From NCBI RefSeq assembly GCF_022354825.1, contig NZ_CP031168.1, positions 1,799,501 to 1,863,500 of the forward strand: 64,000 bases of DNA, in the 5' to 3' direction. This DNA comes from Paenibacillus sp. H1-7 (GTDB taxonomy: Bacteria > Bacillota > Bacilli > Paenibacillales > NBRC-103111). Every line of letters begins with the position of its first letter. Within the stretch, counting starts at the first letter, position 1. The translations under genes and the position numbers were made by a program. Positions 26,458 through 35,020 of the stretch are shown one piece after another. The notes under the pieces were generated by a model. It was not told the DNA's origin. It did no database searches and was given only the letters and a program-made list of their open reading frames with translations.

Positions 26458-26979
26458 CTAAATAAAATTGGACAGCATGCTGAGGAAGCTTTTTTTCTTA
26501 TTCGCTTTCGGAGTATCGCGGAGACTGGCGAGGGTACGTTCGGAATGGCGGGAGAGGGAGCGCTGAATCGATTCTACCTCCGAAGCCAAGGCTTGTACCG
26601 TTTTGCGAATGTCCTCGAGCTCATTGCGGTGCTGCAGCACTTGCAGGTTGACGATGTCGTCGGCTTTTTGCGCGAGCTTAAGCTCCAATTGCGTGATGTG
26701 ATGGAGCAGCTCTTGCGTGGCGGCCGCCGATGGAGGAGGGGGGGAGGCTTTTTCCTTCTTGGAGCCTTCTCCATTCGCGTCCATAATCGCTTGCATCGTC
26801 ATTCCCTGCTGCAGCTGCTCCTTAATAGATCCCAAGCGGCTGATATCACCCGAAGAGAAGATGTAATGCCCGAACTCATCCTTTTGAAACCAACCATGGA
26901 AAAAGGCCACCCACCGCTTCACCGTCGTCGAGCTGACCCCAAGCTTAAGCGCAACTTCCTTCGTAGAAAAAACGTCCAT
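26458..26979 (-). CDS. RacA-like MerR-type DNA-binding protein with coiled coil
   Basis: A 173-residue protein. Residues 1-45 are a MerR-type helix-turn-helix close to that of RacA (STKEVALKLGVSSTTVKRW, then DEFGHYIFSSGDI). Residues about 85-150 form a coiled coil, and the end is basic then hydrophobic (KKKSFLSMLSNFI), which may touch the membrane. RacA ties the origin region to the cell pole during sporulation in Bacillus. GGAGGA precedes the ATG. A ligand-binding domain as in true MerR activators is absent. Whether it is the functional RacA is uncertain because the N-terminal match is short. Confidence 0.6.
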   Translation of the reverse strand: MDVFSTKEVALKLGVSSTTVKRWVAFFHGWFQKDEFGHYIFSSGDISRLGSIKEQLQQGMTMQAIMDANGEGSKKEKASPPPPSAAATQELLHHITQLELKLAQKADDIVNLQVLQHRNELEDIRKTVQALASEVESIQRSLSRHSERTLASLRDTPKANKKKSFLSMLSNFI

Positions 26980-27285
26980 CCCGCATCCTCCATTCTCATC
27001 TTAGTAAATCGTTACACATTAAGCTATTCGCCTCTTTTATTCATGTCCCTGCAAGGGTGACAAAGGTAGTGCCGATTCGCTAAAGAAAGTAGTTTTTCAA
27101 GCGATTATCGGGTTTTGCGACATCGTTGTCCGGTCGGCGACAGCGGTTCTGATTTTGGAGGAAATCGGGTCGAACGATGGGGAATGAAGGCGCTGTTCGA
27201 AGCGCGTTTTTCTTGCGCCGGTGTGGCGGTACGGTTATGATTATTGGATAACGGGATGAGCGGTCAACGGTTGGAAGGATGATGA

Positions 27286-28593
27286 ATGGTGATGGGACAA
27301 TGGAAATGGAACAGGGGAGCTGTTTCTCGGGGCAGGCTTCATTACGATATTATGCTGTTTATGATAAAATGGCTCGTTATTGGAGGGGCTGCAGGCGCTC
27401 TTGCGGGCTCGGCCTCCGCGGTGTTTTTGGTCAGTCTGGACGCGGCTACGCAGGCGCGGATGGATTGGCCTTGGCTGCTGTTCCTGCTGCCGGCAGGCGG
27501 CGCCCTCGTCAGCTGGATTTACTGGAAGTTCGGCAAGAGCAGCTCCAAAGGCAACAATCTGATTCTGGAGCAAATTCATGCGGGAAGCGACTCGATTCCG
27601 CTGCGTATGATTCCTCTCGTGCTGGGCGGCACGCTGATCACGCACTTGTTCGGAGGCTCCGCCGGACGCGAGGGAACGGCCGTGCAGATGGGCGGGAGCT
27701 TGGCTGACGGGCTCGGCCGTCTCGTTCGCCTTGGCGAGCATGACCGCAAAATATTGCTTATGTGCGGGATCAGCGCCGGGTTCGGCTCGGTCTTCGGCAC
27801 GCCTCTGGCCGGAGCGGTCTTCGGTTTCGAGGTCATCGCCATCGGCTTGATCCGCTATGAAGCGCTGTTTCCGTGCTTCGTCGCAAGCTTCACCGGCCAT
27901 GCAGTGACGACGGCATGGGGCGTTCATCACGCTCATTATTCGATGGGAGCGGTGCCCCCGATCGCCGCCTCCGTGCTGATCAAAGTGTTCGCAGCCTCCA
28001 TCGTATTCGGGCTGGTCAGCCTCTGCTTCAGCGAGCTTACGCATAAGCTGAAGCTGCTGTACGCCAAGCTGCTGCCTCTTCCTCCGGTCAGAAGCTTCGC
28101 AGGCGGTATCGTTATCGTTGCTTTGGTCTACCTCGTAGGCTCGCGCGATTACCTCGGGCTGGGGCTGCCTTTGTTGGCGGATTCGTTCCGGCAAACGGTT
28201 GAGCCGTTCGCCTTTTTGTGGAAGCTGATCTTCACCGCGCTTACCTTGGGGGCGGGCTTTCAGGGAGGAGAGGTAACTCCGTTGTTCGTCATCGGCGCGA
28301 CGCTCGGCAATGCATTGGGGGAGCTGCTCCAGCTTCACGGGCCTTTTCTTGCCGGGCTTGGCTTGATTGCCGTTTTTTGCGGTGCTACCAATACGCCGAT
28401 AGCCTGCTTTCTTCTGGGATTGGAGCTGTTCGGCTCGGAAGCGGCTATCTATATGTTTGCGGCGTGCGTCGTCAGTTATTTGTGCTCGGGGCATTCCGGC
28501 ATTTATACGGCGCAAAGAATAGGCGTGTCCAAAAGTCCGCGGACCGGCTTGCCCGATGATGCGACTCTCGGCTCATGGAAGAACGATAAGTAG
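27286..28593 (+). CDS. CLC-family anion channel/antiporter
   Basis: A 435-residue membrane protein of the CLC family. The selectivity-filter motif GGSAGREGTAVQMG (about 122-135) contains the gating glutamate, and GAGFQGGEVTPLFVIGATLG (about 322-341) matches the second conserved motif. In ordinary chloride CLCs the first motif reads GREGP; threonine here resembles the fluoride-exporting CLC-F branch, as does the short length without CBS domains. GGAAGG at 27273-27278 supports the ATG at 27286. I looked for a fluoride riboswitch upstream and did not find a convincing one. Chloride versus fluoride remains open. Confidence 0.82.
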   Translation: MVMGQWKWNRGAVSRGRLHYDIMLFMIKWLVIGGAAGALAGSASAVFLVSLDAATQARMDWPWLLFLLPAGGALVSWIYWKFGKSSSKGNNLILEQIHAGSDSIPLRMIPLVLGGTLITHLFGGSAGREGTAVQMGGSLADGLGRLVRLGEHDRKILLMCGISAGFGSVFGTPLAGAVFGFEVIAIGLIRYEALFPCFVASFTGHAVTTAWGVHHAHYSMGAVPPIAASVLIKVFAASIVFGLVSLCFSELTHKLKLLYAKLLPLPPVRSFAGGIVIVALVYLVGSRDYLGLGLPLLADSFRQTVEPFAFLWKLIFTALTLGAGFQGGEVTPLFVIGATLGNALGELLQLHGPFLAGLGLIAVFCGATNTPIACFLLGLELFGSEAAIYMFAACVVSYLCSGHSGIYTAQRIGVSKSPRTGLPDDATLGSWKNDK

Positions 28594-28658
28594 ATAGCCG
28601 TATCGAACCGGGGCCCTATCTGAATAAACTGCTATTAGTTCAGAGAGGAGGAGACGCC

Positions 28659-29249
28659 GTGGACCCTCGGTCTTTCATTGATTTTATCGCGCCTTATGCG
28701 ATGAACAGCATGCGCCAGTCCGGAATATTGGCCAGCGTGACCATCGCCCAGGCGGCGCTCGAAAGCGGCTGGGGCAATTTTGCAGCCGGTAACAATTTGT
28801 TCGGTATTAAGGGTGAAGGGCAAGTTCGGGATACGCAAGAATATATTGACGGCCGGTGGATAACGATTAAGGATGGCTTCCGGGTGTACGACAGCAAGGA
28901 GGACAGCATCCGCGATCACGCACAATTTTTGCTGCGCAATGCCCGCTATGCGGCTGTGATCGGGGAGAGGGATTACCGCCAAGCCAGTACGGCTCTGCAG
29001 CAGGCGGGTTACGCAACCGATCCTCTCTACGCGCAGAAGCTCATTCGCATCATCGAATCGTGGCAGCTGTACCAGTACGATGAACTCGTATGGAGAGGGA
29101 ATGGCTATGTACTGAGCGAGCAGGATGCGAACCGGATCATCGGCTTCCTGTCAGCCGCCTGGCACGTCGCAAACGACGACAAGGCAAGAGACGAATTCCA
29201 CCGGCTCGCCAATGAGCTGAGAAAGGCATCCGGACAGCCGGAGCAATAA
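28659..29249 (+). CDS. GH73 glucosaminidase-type peptidoglycan hydrolase
   Basis: A 196-residue protein starting with GTG after GAGGAGGAG. Residues about 15-145 match the FlgJ/AcmA-type glucosaminidase domain (GH73): TIAQAALESGWG supplies catalytic Glu35, then NNLFGIKG and the Tyr region YRQASTALQQAGYATDPLYAQKL. There is no signal peptide, so export would need lysis, a flagellar rod route or a non-classical path. The C-terminal 45 residues are helical and unassigned. It is followed by a terminator and is not part of the phosphonate operon. Confidence 0.83.
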   Translation: MDPRSFIDFIAPYAMNSMRQSGILASVTIAQAALESGWGNFAAGNNLFGIKGEGQVRDTQEYIDGRWITIKDGFRVYDSKEDSIRDHAQFLLRNARYAAVIGERDYRQASTALQQAGYATDPLYAQKLIRIIESWQLYQYDELVWRGNGYVLSEQDANRIIGFLSAAWHVANDDKARDEFHRLANELRKASGQPEQ

Positions 29250-29284
29250 TCGTCCATCAAAAAAAGGATTTTACAATGAGTTGG

Positions 29285-29340
29285 AATCGCGTTTCCGCGG
29301 CGGCGTTTTAGACAGCCGGACGGAAAGCGGTTCTTTTTTT
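29285..29340 (+). terminator. Terminator after the GH73 gene
   Basis: AATCGC-TTTCCG pairs with CGGAAA-GCGGTT (one bulge), followed by CTTTTTTT. Confidence 0.65.
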
Positions 29341-29414
29341 GTTGGCTATCGAAAAAAATATTCAAGGTAAATATTGCCTCATAGCGGGCTCCTCCGATAG
29401 GAAAAACGGCTTCC

Positions 29415-29447
29415 AGCCCTTGTACCGTGCGAGCTAAGGGGCTTTTT
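29415..29447 (+). terminator. Second terminator before the phn promoter
   Basis: AGCCCTT pairs with AAGGGGCT (one bulged G) and is followed by TTTTTT. It lies 34 bp before the PhoP boxes and would insulate the phosphonate operon from upstream transcription. The 75 bp between the two terminators hold nothing I can identify. Confidence 0.6.
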
Positions 29448-29480
29448 TGCCATGCGCAAAAATAGGAGCGGACAGCCGCC

Positions 29481-29519
29481 CTTACAAATTCTTAACATGG
29501 GCATTACATTCGGTTAACC
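29481..29519 (+). promoter_or_regulatory. PhoP boxes before the phosphonate operon
   Basis: Four hexamers, CTTACA (29481), TTAACA (29492), ATTACA (29503) and TTAACC (29514), start exactly 11 bp apart, as direct repeats of the Bacillus PhoP box TTHACA-N5 do. TAGATT at 29540-29545 is a possible -10. The operon start codon is 112 bp downstream of the last box. Confidence 0.8.
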
Positions 29520-29630
29520 CTTGTAACTTGGCATCAAGTTAGATTAGTACATAGAGATAAACGTAAGAGAAACCACATTAATGGATGAGTATTCTGTTGG
29601 AATTTATTTGTTCTATACCAGGAGGTCGCT

Positions 29631-30491
29631 ATGAAAGCAGAACTGCATTGTCATACCAAGCTGTCCGACGGTTCCTACACTTTTGATGAAATATTGGATC
29701 TGGCCATTCACGAGGGGGTCAGCCATTTAGCGATAACGAATCACGATACGACCCGTGAGCTTCATGATATGGAGGTCAAGGGGCACGAACGGGGAGTCGA
29801 AATTATCCCGGGCATTGAAATCTCCGCTTATGACTTCGAGAGAAGACGCAGAGTGCATATTCTCGGCTATTACATAGAGCCGGGTCACGCGGCCATTGAA
29901 GAGCTGTGCAATCCATTGCTTGAGAAGCGCCATCAAGGCTGTGTAACGGCTGTGACCCGCTTGATCGAAGCCGGCTACTCCATTACCTGGGAAGAAGTAT
30001 TGAAGCATGCGGAAGGCGGAACCGGCGTCTACAAGCAGCATATTATGCACGTGCTCATCGACCGTGGGTACACGGACAGCATTTATGGAGAGCTGTACAA
30101 AAAGCTGTTCTCGCGCGGACAAAACGGCGAACAGCCGGGGATTGCCTATATCCCGACGGAATATGCCGACGCATCCGATGCGGTTCGGGCCATTCTGCAG
30201 GCGGGAGGAGTTCCGGTGCTGGCGCATCCTGGCCAGTACCGCAGCTTCGAGAAGGTGCCGGATCTGGTGGAAGCCGGCCTGCAAGGAATTGAGGTATGGC
30301 ATCCGCTGCACGGGCCGGAGGACGAGGAGAGAGCGCAGGAGCTGGCCAAGCAGTACAGCTTGATCATGACCGGCGGCTCGGATTTTCACGGCTTCTACGG
30401 CGAGAAGGAAGTCGTGCTTGGCAGCAAAAGCCCCGGCCTGGATACCGTCAAGGCCATTAAGGAAAGAAAGCAGCTTTTGTCGGACAAATAA
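29631..30491 (+). CDS. PHP-domain metal-dependent phosphoesterase of the C-P lyase operon
   Basis: A 286-residue PHP protein. Metal-binding signatures are HCHTKLSDG (His6, His8, Asp13), TNHDT (His38, Asp39), PGIEIS, LAHPGQY and GSDFHG, so a tri-metal centre as in YciV-like phosphoesterases is intact. It is the first gene behind four PhoP boxes and heads the C-P lyase cluster, which lacks phnP and phnN. A PHP enzyme of Eggerthella lenta is known to hydrolyse 5-phosphoribosyl 1,2-cyclic phosphate, the PhnJ product, to ribose 5-phosphate and phosphate. The same job is inferred here. AGGAGG precedes the ATG. Confidence 0.85.
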   Translation: MKAELHCHTKLSDGSYTFDEILDLAIHEGVSHLAITNHDTTRELHDMEVKGHERGVEIIPGIEISAYDFERRRRVHILGYYIEPGHAAIEELCNPLLEKRHQGCVTAVTRLIEAGYSITWEEVLKHAEGGTGVYKQHIMHVLIDRGYTDSIYGELYKKLFSRGQNGEQPGIAYIPTEYADASDAVRAILQAGGVPVLAHPGQYRSFEKVPDLVEAGLQGIEVWHPLHGPEDEERAQELAKQYSLIMTGGSDFHGFYGEKEVVLGSKSPGLDTVKAIKERKQLLSDK

Positions 30492-30527
30492 TCCGCGTCT
30501 ATTGCAGGTAAAAAGGAGAGAAACGCT

Positions 30528-31160
30528 ATGAAGCACATTCATCAAACCCATTCTCACGCTCCCTTATCTTCCGAGCCGAGTGTTCACGAGAGCAGCCACA
30601 TTGTAAACAGCTATGCAGGCGCTTGGACCTCCATCGGGCCGAACAACAAGATTATCGAATCCCGCATCGGGGATTACACCTATACAATGGACGACGTAAC
30701 CATCAACTACTCGGAGGTGGGGAAGTTCACGTCCATCGCCTCCCATGTTTGCATTAACCCTGTCGATCACCCGATGAATCGGGTGACACAGCATCATATG
30801 ACGTACCGTCGTGCCGGCTTCGGGTTTGCCGAAACGGACGACAACGACATTTTCAACTGGCGCAGAGGCAATCGCGTGACGATCGGCCATGATGTGTGGA
30901 TCGGACACGGAGCGATCGTTATGAAGGGCGTAACTATCGGAACAGGCGCCGTAGTAGGCTCCGGGGCTGTCGTAACGAAGGATGTGGAGCCTTACACGAT
31001 CGTTGTGGGAGTTCCGGCCCGGCCGATCAAGAAGCGCTTTTCCCAGGATGTCATCGATACATTGCTGCAAATTGCCTGGTGGGATTGGCCCCGCGACCTG
31101 TTGGAGGCTAGATTCCACGAGTTTAACGATATGGAAGCTTTTATTAAAACTTACGGCTGA
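30528..31160 (+). CDS. Phosphonate metabolism transferase, hexapeptide-repeat family
   Basis: A 210-residue left-handed beta-helix acyltransferase-like protein. Hexapeptide repeats run through [24 protein letters not shown] and [28 protein letters not shown], ending in the usual [13 protein letters not shown] and a C-terminal Trp-rich helix ([10 protein letters not shown]). This is the transferase type found in C-P lyase operons (phn_thr family), sometimes thought to acetylate aminophosphonates, but its substrate is not settled. AAAGGAG precedes the ATG; it lies 36 bp after the PHP gene and 24 bp before the GntR gene, within one operon. Confidence 0.83.
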   Translation: MKHIHQTHSHAPLSSEPSVHESSHIVNSYAGAWTSIGPNNKIIESRIGDYTYTMDDVTINYSEVGKFTSIASHVCINPVDHPMNRVTQHHMTYRRAGFGFAETDDNDIFNWRRGNRVTIGHDVWIGHGAIVMKGVTIGTGAVVGSGAVVTKDVEPYTIVVGVPARPIKKRFSQDVIDTLLQIAWWDWPRDLLEARFHEFNDMEAFIKTYG

Positions 31161-31184
31161 TCAAGGCGAAGGAGGTGACGCGGC

Positions 31185-31886
31185 ATGTCCGAAGAGCTGG
31201 ATATTATGGATCATCTTATCGCATCGATTCAATCCGGTAAGCACGAGCCCGACGATAAGCTGCCTTCCGAGAACGAGCTCGCCGACCGGTTCAAGGTCCC
31301 GAGAATTACTGCGCGAAAAGCTTACGAACGGCTGCAGGAGCTGGGCTACATCTACTCCAAGCAGGGGAAGGGCAGCTTCGTGCAGGACCGGAACTTGCGC
31401 GTTCCGATCGTTCTGACGGCGAACAAGAGCTTTAGCGAAAAAATGACCGAGCTCGGCTACGACTACGAGTCCAAAAATATTTTTTGCGAGCCTATCGAGT
31501 TCAATAACAAAATTTACGAATCGCTTGGAGCAAGCGAGCAGGAGCGCGTGTTTAAAATCGGGCGCCTGCGCATCATCAACAAGCAGCCTATCGCTTTGCA
31601 TATCTCTTACGTTGCGGAATCGATGTTCCCGGATATTGCCGGCGCGGGGAGAGACATTACCTCGACGTTCGCTTATTACAGAAGCCACGGGTATACCCGT
31701 TTCGATTCCAGCCAGACGACGCTCAGGCTGACGTACCCTTCCAAATACGAAAGGGAGCTCTTGGCCTGCTCGAGCTTGATTCCTTTACTTGTGCTGGAAT
31801 CCGAGTGCACCGACGCCGATTCCGGCCGTGCGCTGGAATATTGCAAGATCATGTACCGCGGCGACATGTTCACTTATGTGTTCTAG
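31185..31886 (+). CDS. phnF: GntR-family regulator, PhnF-like (UTRA domain)
   Basis: A 233-residue regulator with an N-terminal winged helix (PSENELADRFKVPRITARKAY, about residues 28-48, and YIYSKQGKGSFV) and a C-terminal UTRA ligand-binding domain (about 80-230). In phosphonate operons this combination is PhnF, a repressor of phn genes or of related phosphate uptake. GAAGGAGG gives a strong start. It sits just ahead of a second set of PhoP boxes and phnG, so the core genes may answer to both PhoP and this regulator. No clear inverted-repeat operator was identified. Confidence 0.82.
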   Translation: MSEELDIMDHLIASIQSGKHEPDDKLPSENELADRFKVPRITARKAYERLQELGYIYSKQGKGSFVQDRNLRVPIVLTANKSFSEKMTELGYDYESKNIFCEPIEFNNKIYESLGASEQERVFKIGRLRIINKQPIALHISYVAESMFPDIAGAGRDITSTFAYYRSHGYTRFDSSQTTLRLTYPSKYERELLACSSLIPLLVLESECTDADSGRALEYCKIMYRGDMFTYVF

Positions 31887-31901
31887 AAGCTCGGCGAAAC
31901 A

Positions 31902-31918
31902 TTTACACAAACTTAACA
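31902..31918 (+). promoter_or_regulatory. PhoP boxes before phnG
   Basis: TTTACA (31902-31907) and TTAACA (31913-31918) are 11 bp apart in the 112-bp gap between phnF and phnG. Further boxes and a clear -10 are not visible, so this may be a weaker internal promoter. Confidence 0.6.
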
Positions 31919-31998
31919 GCCGCCGGCATGGCAACAAGATAGAGTGGGTTTTGGGAAGGAAGCAATAATGATTTCTTATCAGTTAGGAGGTCCCGATT

Positions 31999-32424
31999 AT
32001 GAAACGTAAGCAAAGAACGGAAATTCTCATCAACGGATCGCCTGATATCGCAGCGGCTATGGCCGGGGACATTAAAAGCCGGTACGAGGTCGCAGTGATC
32101 GAGGAGCCTAACCAGGGTCTGGTAATGGTCAAGGTAAAAGAGACGGCGCAGAAAAGCCAGTTTTACTTGGGCGAGGCGCTGGTGACCGAGTGCAAGGTTC
32201 AGGTGGAAGGCGCTTTGGGCGTGGGCATGGTTAAAGGCAACGAGCCTGACAGAGCTTTGGACCTTGCCGTTATCGATGCGGCTTACACGGCAGGATTGAA
32301 GGAAACGGCGTCCTGGTCGGCCGTCCTTCAGGCAGAGAGCGATCGGATCGCAGCGCAACGGGCGGCATTGCATGCCAATGTTTTGCGGACGAGGGTCGAT
32401 TTTGAAACCATGGACACGGATTGA
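31999..32424 (+). CDS. phnG: C-P lyase complex subunit PhnG
   Basis: A 141-residue protein matching PhnG: KRYEV-like core with FYLGEALVTECKV and GVGMVKGNEPDRALDLAVIDAA, the segment around which PhnG packs on PhnI. PhnG, PhnH, PhnI and PhnJ form the (GHIJ)2 core that transfers and cleaves alkylphosphonates using ATP. It opens the core block phnG-H-I-J-K-M-L, all on one strand with gaps of 35 bp or less except before phnM. AGGAGG precedes the ATG. Confidence 0.9.
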   Translation: MKRKQRTEILINGSPDIAAAMAGDIKSRYEVAVIEEPNQGLVMVKVKETAQKSQFYLGEALVTECKVQVEGALGVGMVKGNEPDRALDLAVIDAAYTAGLKETASWSAVLQAESDRIAAQRAALHANVLRTRVDFETMDTD

Positions 32425-32438
32425 GAGGAGCGGTACGG

Positions 32439-33032
32439 ATGAAGCTGGATATGGTTCACGACATACAAACGGTCTACAGAAAAGTAATTGATTCCATGTC
32501 GAGACCCGGAACGATTACCGAGCTGTCGGAGGAAGCCGGCAAGCTGGAGCGGGAAGGAAGCATGATGCCTTCGACCTTGGTTCTGGCGAAGATGGTGCTC
32601 GATACGGAGGTTACCTTCAAGGTGATTTCCGAGCGGGAAGCTGAAGCGGTGCATATGCTCGGTCAGACGACGTATGCCAAAGAAGCGGATGTTAGTGATG
32701 CGGACTATATATTCGTGCTGCGCGATGCGGCGCCGGGCGAGCTGCAGCGTGCGCTGGAGAAGGCAAAGATCGGAGAGCTTGGAGATCCGCACTTTTCCGC
32801 CACCTTCATTATCGAAGCGGCAAGCCTGACCGGGGGAGAGAAGCTGCGCTTAACGGGTCCCGGCATCCAAAGCCACGCCCAAGCGGAGCCGCAAACGGGC
32901 GATAATTGGATTGATATGCGGGCTGAACGGAATGCTGAGTTTCCGTTAGGACTCGATCTGATCTTCGTCGATGCGGATCATCGACTGCTCGCCTTGCCGA
33001 GAACGACTCAGATTGCAAGAGAGGAGATCTAG
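32439..33032 (+). CDS. phnH: C-P lyase complex subunit PhnH
   Basis: A 197-residue protein matching PhnH: VHDIQTVYRKVIDSMSRPGT near the N-terminus, TLVLAKMVLDTEVTF, and the C-terminal FPLGLDLIFVD. PhnH is a PLP-transferase-like fold without the cofactor and is part of the C-P lyase core. ATG 32439 is chosen because AGAGGAG lies 8 bp upstream; a TTG six codons earlier overlaps that site. It ends three bases before phnI. Confidence 0.92.
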   Translation: MKLDMVHDIQTVYRKVIDSMSRPGTITELSEEAGKLEREGSMMPSTLVLAKMVLDTEVTFKVISEREAEAVHMLGQTTYAKEADVSDADYIFVLRDAAPGELQRALEKAKIGELGDPHFSATFIIEAASLTGGEKLRLTGPGIQSHAQAEPQTGDNWIDMRAERNAEFPLGLDLIFVDADHRLLALPRTTQIAREEI

Positions 33033-33035
33033 ACT

Positions 33036-34157
33036 ATGGGTTACGTAGCGGTCAAAGGCGGGACACGCGCCATTGAAGAATCGTTGAAACAGATTCAATA
33101 CGAAAGATTGAAGCACGGTAAAGTGCTGGACGTCGAAGCGATCGAAGCCGGGATGAGAGGACTTGTCGATCAGGTGATGTCGGAGAGCAGCCTGTACAGC
33201 GAGGAGCTTGCGGCTCTCGCCATCAAGCAGGCGGAAGGCAACCCGGAGGAAGCGGTTTTCCTGCTGCGGGCCTACCGTTCGACGCTGCCGAGAAAGCACT
33301 ACTCACGGACCGTCCACTCCGAAGAAATGCGGGTGGAAAGAAGGATCTCCGCATCGTTCAAGGATATCCCGGGCGGACAAATTCTTGGAGCGACGATCGA
33401 TTACTCCCACCGCCTGCTGGACTTCGAGCTGACGGAAGAAACGGAGCGCACGGTGCAAGCCTGGCTTGAGGAATTCAAGCGGTCGGAGACAGCCGAAGCG
33501 GCCGAAGCTCAAGAAGACCGGCTCCCGAAGGTGCTGGACTACCTTAGACGGGAAGGGCTCATCGCCGATTGCCCTGATAATACCACCGAGCCGGACGATG
33601 TAACGCGTACAAGCTTGACCTTTCCGGCAAGCCGGAGCGAGAAGCTGCAGGTTTTGACCAGGGGCCAGACAGGCGCGGTTACTTCGTTCGCCTATGCGGT
33701 CATCCGCGGCTACGGCATGGTGCATCCGACGGTAGGGGAGCTGCGCGTCGGACAGTTCCCTGTATATGTGGACAGTCCGCTCCAGCCTAACGGAGACGAG
33801 GACGATGCCTACTATATCGGGGAGATCAAAGTAACGGAAGTTGAAATGCTCGTGCCTGCAACCGTCGAGAAAGAGAACGGAAGAAAAGAGCTGAATCTGG
33901 AGTTCGGCTACGGTCTCTGCTTCGGGCAAAACGAGACGAAGGCGATTGCCATGAGCATATTGGATAAAAGTCTGGAGCGCGGCGACAACAGCATTCCGAC
34001 CCAGAACGAGGAATTCGTGCTGTTTCATATCGACTCAGTGGAATCTACAGGGTTCATTTCTCACTTGAAAATGCCGCACTACGTAACGTTCCAGTCGAAG
34101 CTGAACGACGTGCGCAAAACAAGGAAAGGCCAAACCGAGGAAGCTGAAGGAGAATAA
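33036..34157 (+). CDS. phnI: C-P lyase complex subunit PhnI
   Basis: A 373-residue protein with typical PhnI sequence: GYVAVKGGTRAIEESL at the start, VMSESSLYSEELAALAIKQ, LLRAYRSTLPR, and FGYGLCFGQNETKAIAMSILD near the C-terminus. PhnI has nucleosidase activity and, with PhnG, PhnH and PhnL, couples the phosphonate to ribose triphosphate from ATP. The stop codon overlaps the phnJ start by one base, which implies coupled translation. Confidence 0.94.
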   Translation: MGYVAVKGGTRAIEESLKQIQYERLKHGKVLDVEAIEAGMRGLVDQVMSESSLYSEELAALAIKQAEGNPEEAVFLLRAYRSTLPRKHYSRTVHSEEMRVERRISASFKDIPGGQILGATIDYSHRLLDFELTEETERTVQAWLEEFKRSETAEAAEAQEDRLPKVLDYLRREGLIADCPDNTTEPDDVTRTSLTFPASRSEKLQVLTRGQTGAVTSFAYAVIRGYGMVHPTVGELRVGQFPVYVDSPLQPNGDEDDAYYIGEIKVTEVEMLVPATVEKENGRKELNLEFGYGLCFGQNETKAIAMSILDKSLERGDNSIPTQNEEFVLFHIDSVESTGFISHLKMPHYVTFQSKLNDVRKTRKGQTEEAEGE

Positions 34158-35005
34158 TGCGTATGCAAACTCAATATAACTTTGCATTTTTAGACGAAGG
34201 GTCCAAGCGGGAAATTCGCCGGGCTACGTTAAAAGCTATCGCCATCCCGGGTTACCAGGTTCCGTTCGCCTCGAGGGAGCTTCCTATCGGACGGGGATGG
34301 GGCACCGGCGGTCTGCAGCTCACACTGTCGCTGATCGGAAAGCGCGACGTGCTAAAGGTCATCGACCAGGGCTCGGACGAATCGGTTAACGCGGTCAGCA
34401 TCAAGAAGCTGATCCACAAAACGACAGGTGTTACGGCAGTGGACGAAACGGATCGTGCGACGTTGATCCAATCCCGCCACCGTATACCGGAAGTCCCGCT
34501 CAAGCCGGAGCAAATTCTCGTCCTGCAGGTCCCGATGCCGGAGCCGCTTAGAATGTACGAGCCAAGCGAGAAGGAAACGAAGCGGCTGCACGGGGAGAAA
34601 GACTACAGCGGCGCTTGGCTGATGCTGTTCGAGATGATTATGAAATACCGCGGCGTCTCCACCGGAGCCGACCACCCGGTCATGGTGCATGACCGGTATG
34701 TGATGGCGCCTAGCCCGATACCGAAATTCGACAATCCGAAGATGAACAGCTCGGATGCGCTGATTCTGCTCGGTGCCGGCCGGGAGAAGAAAATTTATGC
34801 CGTGCCGCCATACACGAAGGTCGTTTCTCTGGCGTTCGACGATGTCCCCTTCGAGCCGGAGTCGTTCCCAGGCAAGTGCTGCAGGCAGTGTGGAGCCGAG
34901 GATGTGTTTATGGATGAGCTATACGATGATAAGACCGAGGAAACGTACTACCAGTGCAACGATACAAGCTACTGCCTGGCTCGAATGAATCAGCAGTCTT
35001 CCTAA
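34157..35005 (+). CDS. phnJ: Carbon-phosphorus lyase PhnJ (radical SAM)
   Basis: A 282-residue enzyme that cleaves the C-P bond of 5-phosphoribosyl 1-phosphonate by radical SAM chemistry, giving alkane and 5-phosphoribosyl 1,2-cyclic phosphate. The signature C-X2-C-X21-C-X5-C is intact: Cys242, Cys245 and Cys267 for the 4Fe-4S cluster and Cys273 as the catalytic thiyl residue, one position off the E. coli numbering. The N-terminal FLDEGSKREIRRATLKAIAIPGYQ and GRGWGTGGLQ are family hallmarks. AGGAGA lies upstream; ATG 34157 or 34163 could be used. Confidence 0.96.
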   Translation: MRMQTQYNFAFLDEGSKREIRRATLKAIAIPGYQVPFASRELPIGRGWGTGGLQLTLSLIGKRDVLKVIDQGSDESVNAVSIKKLIHKTTGVTAVDETDRATLIQSRHRIPEVPLKPEQILVLQVPMPEPLRMYEPSEKETKRLHGEKDYSGAWLMLFEMIMKYRGVSTGADHPVMVHDRYVMAPSPIPKFDNPKMNSSDALILLGAGREKKIYAVPPYTKVVSLAFDDVPFEPESFPGKCCRQCGAEDVFMDELYDDKTEETYYQCNDTSYCLARMNQQSS

Positions 35006-35020
35006 AGAGGTGACCTAACG

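Noticed and set aside
27060..27285. Fluoride (crcB) riboswitch upstream of the CLC gene
   Set aside because: The region has some GC-rich pairing near 27190 but lacks the conserved GGNGAUG start and GAUGAUGCCUAC-like end of the motif.
27241..28515. Antisense open frame of 424 codons opposite the CLC gene
   Set aside because: Its Gln/Arg-rich low-complexity translation is a shadow of the hydrophobic CLC frame.
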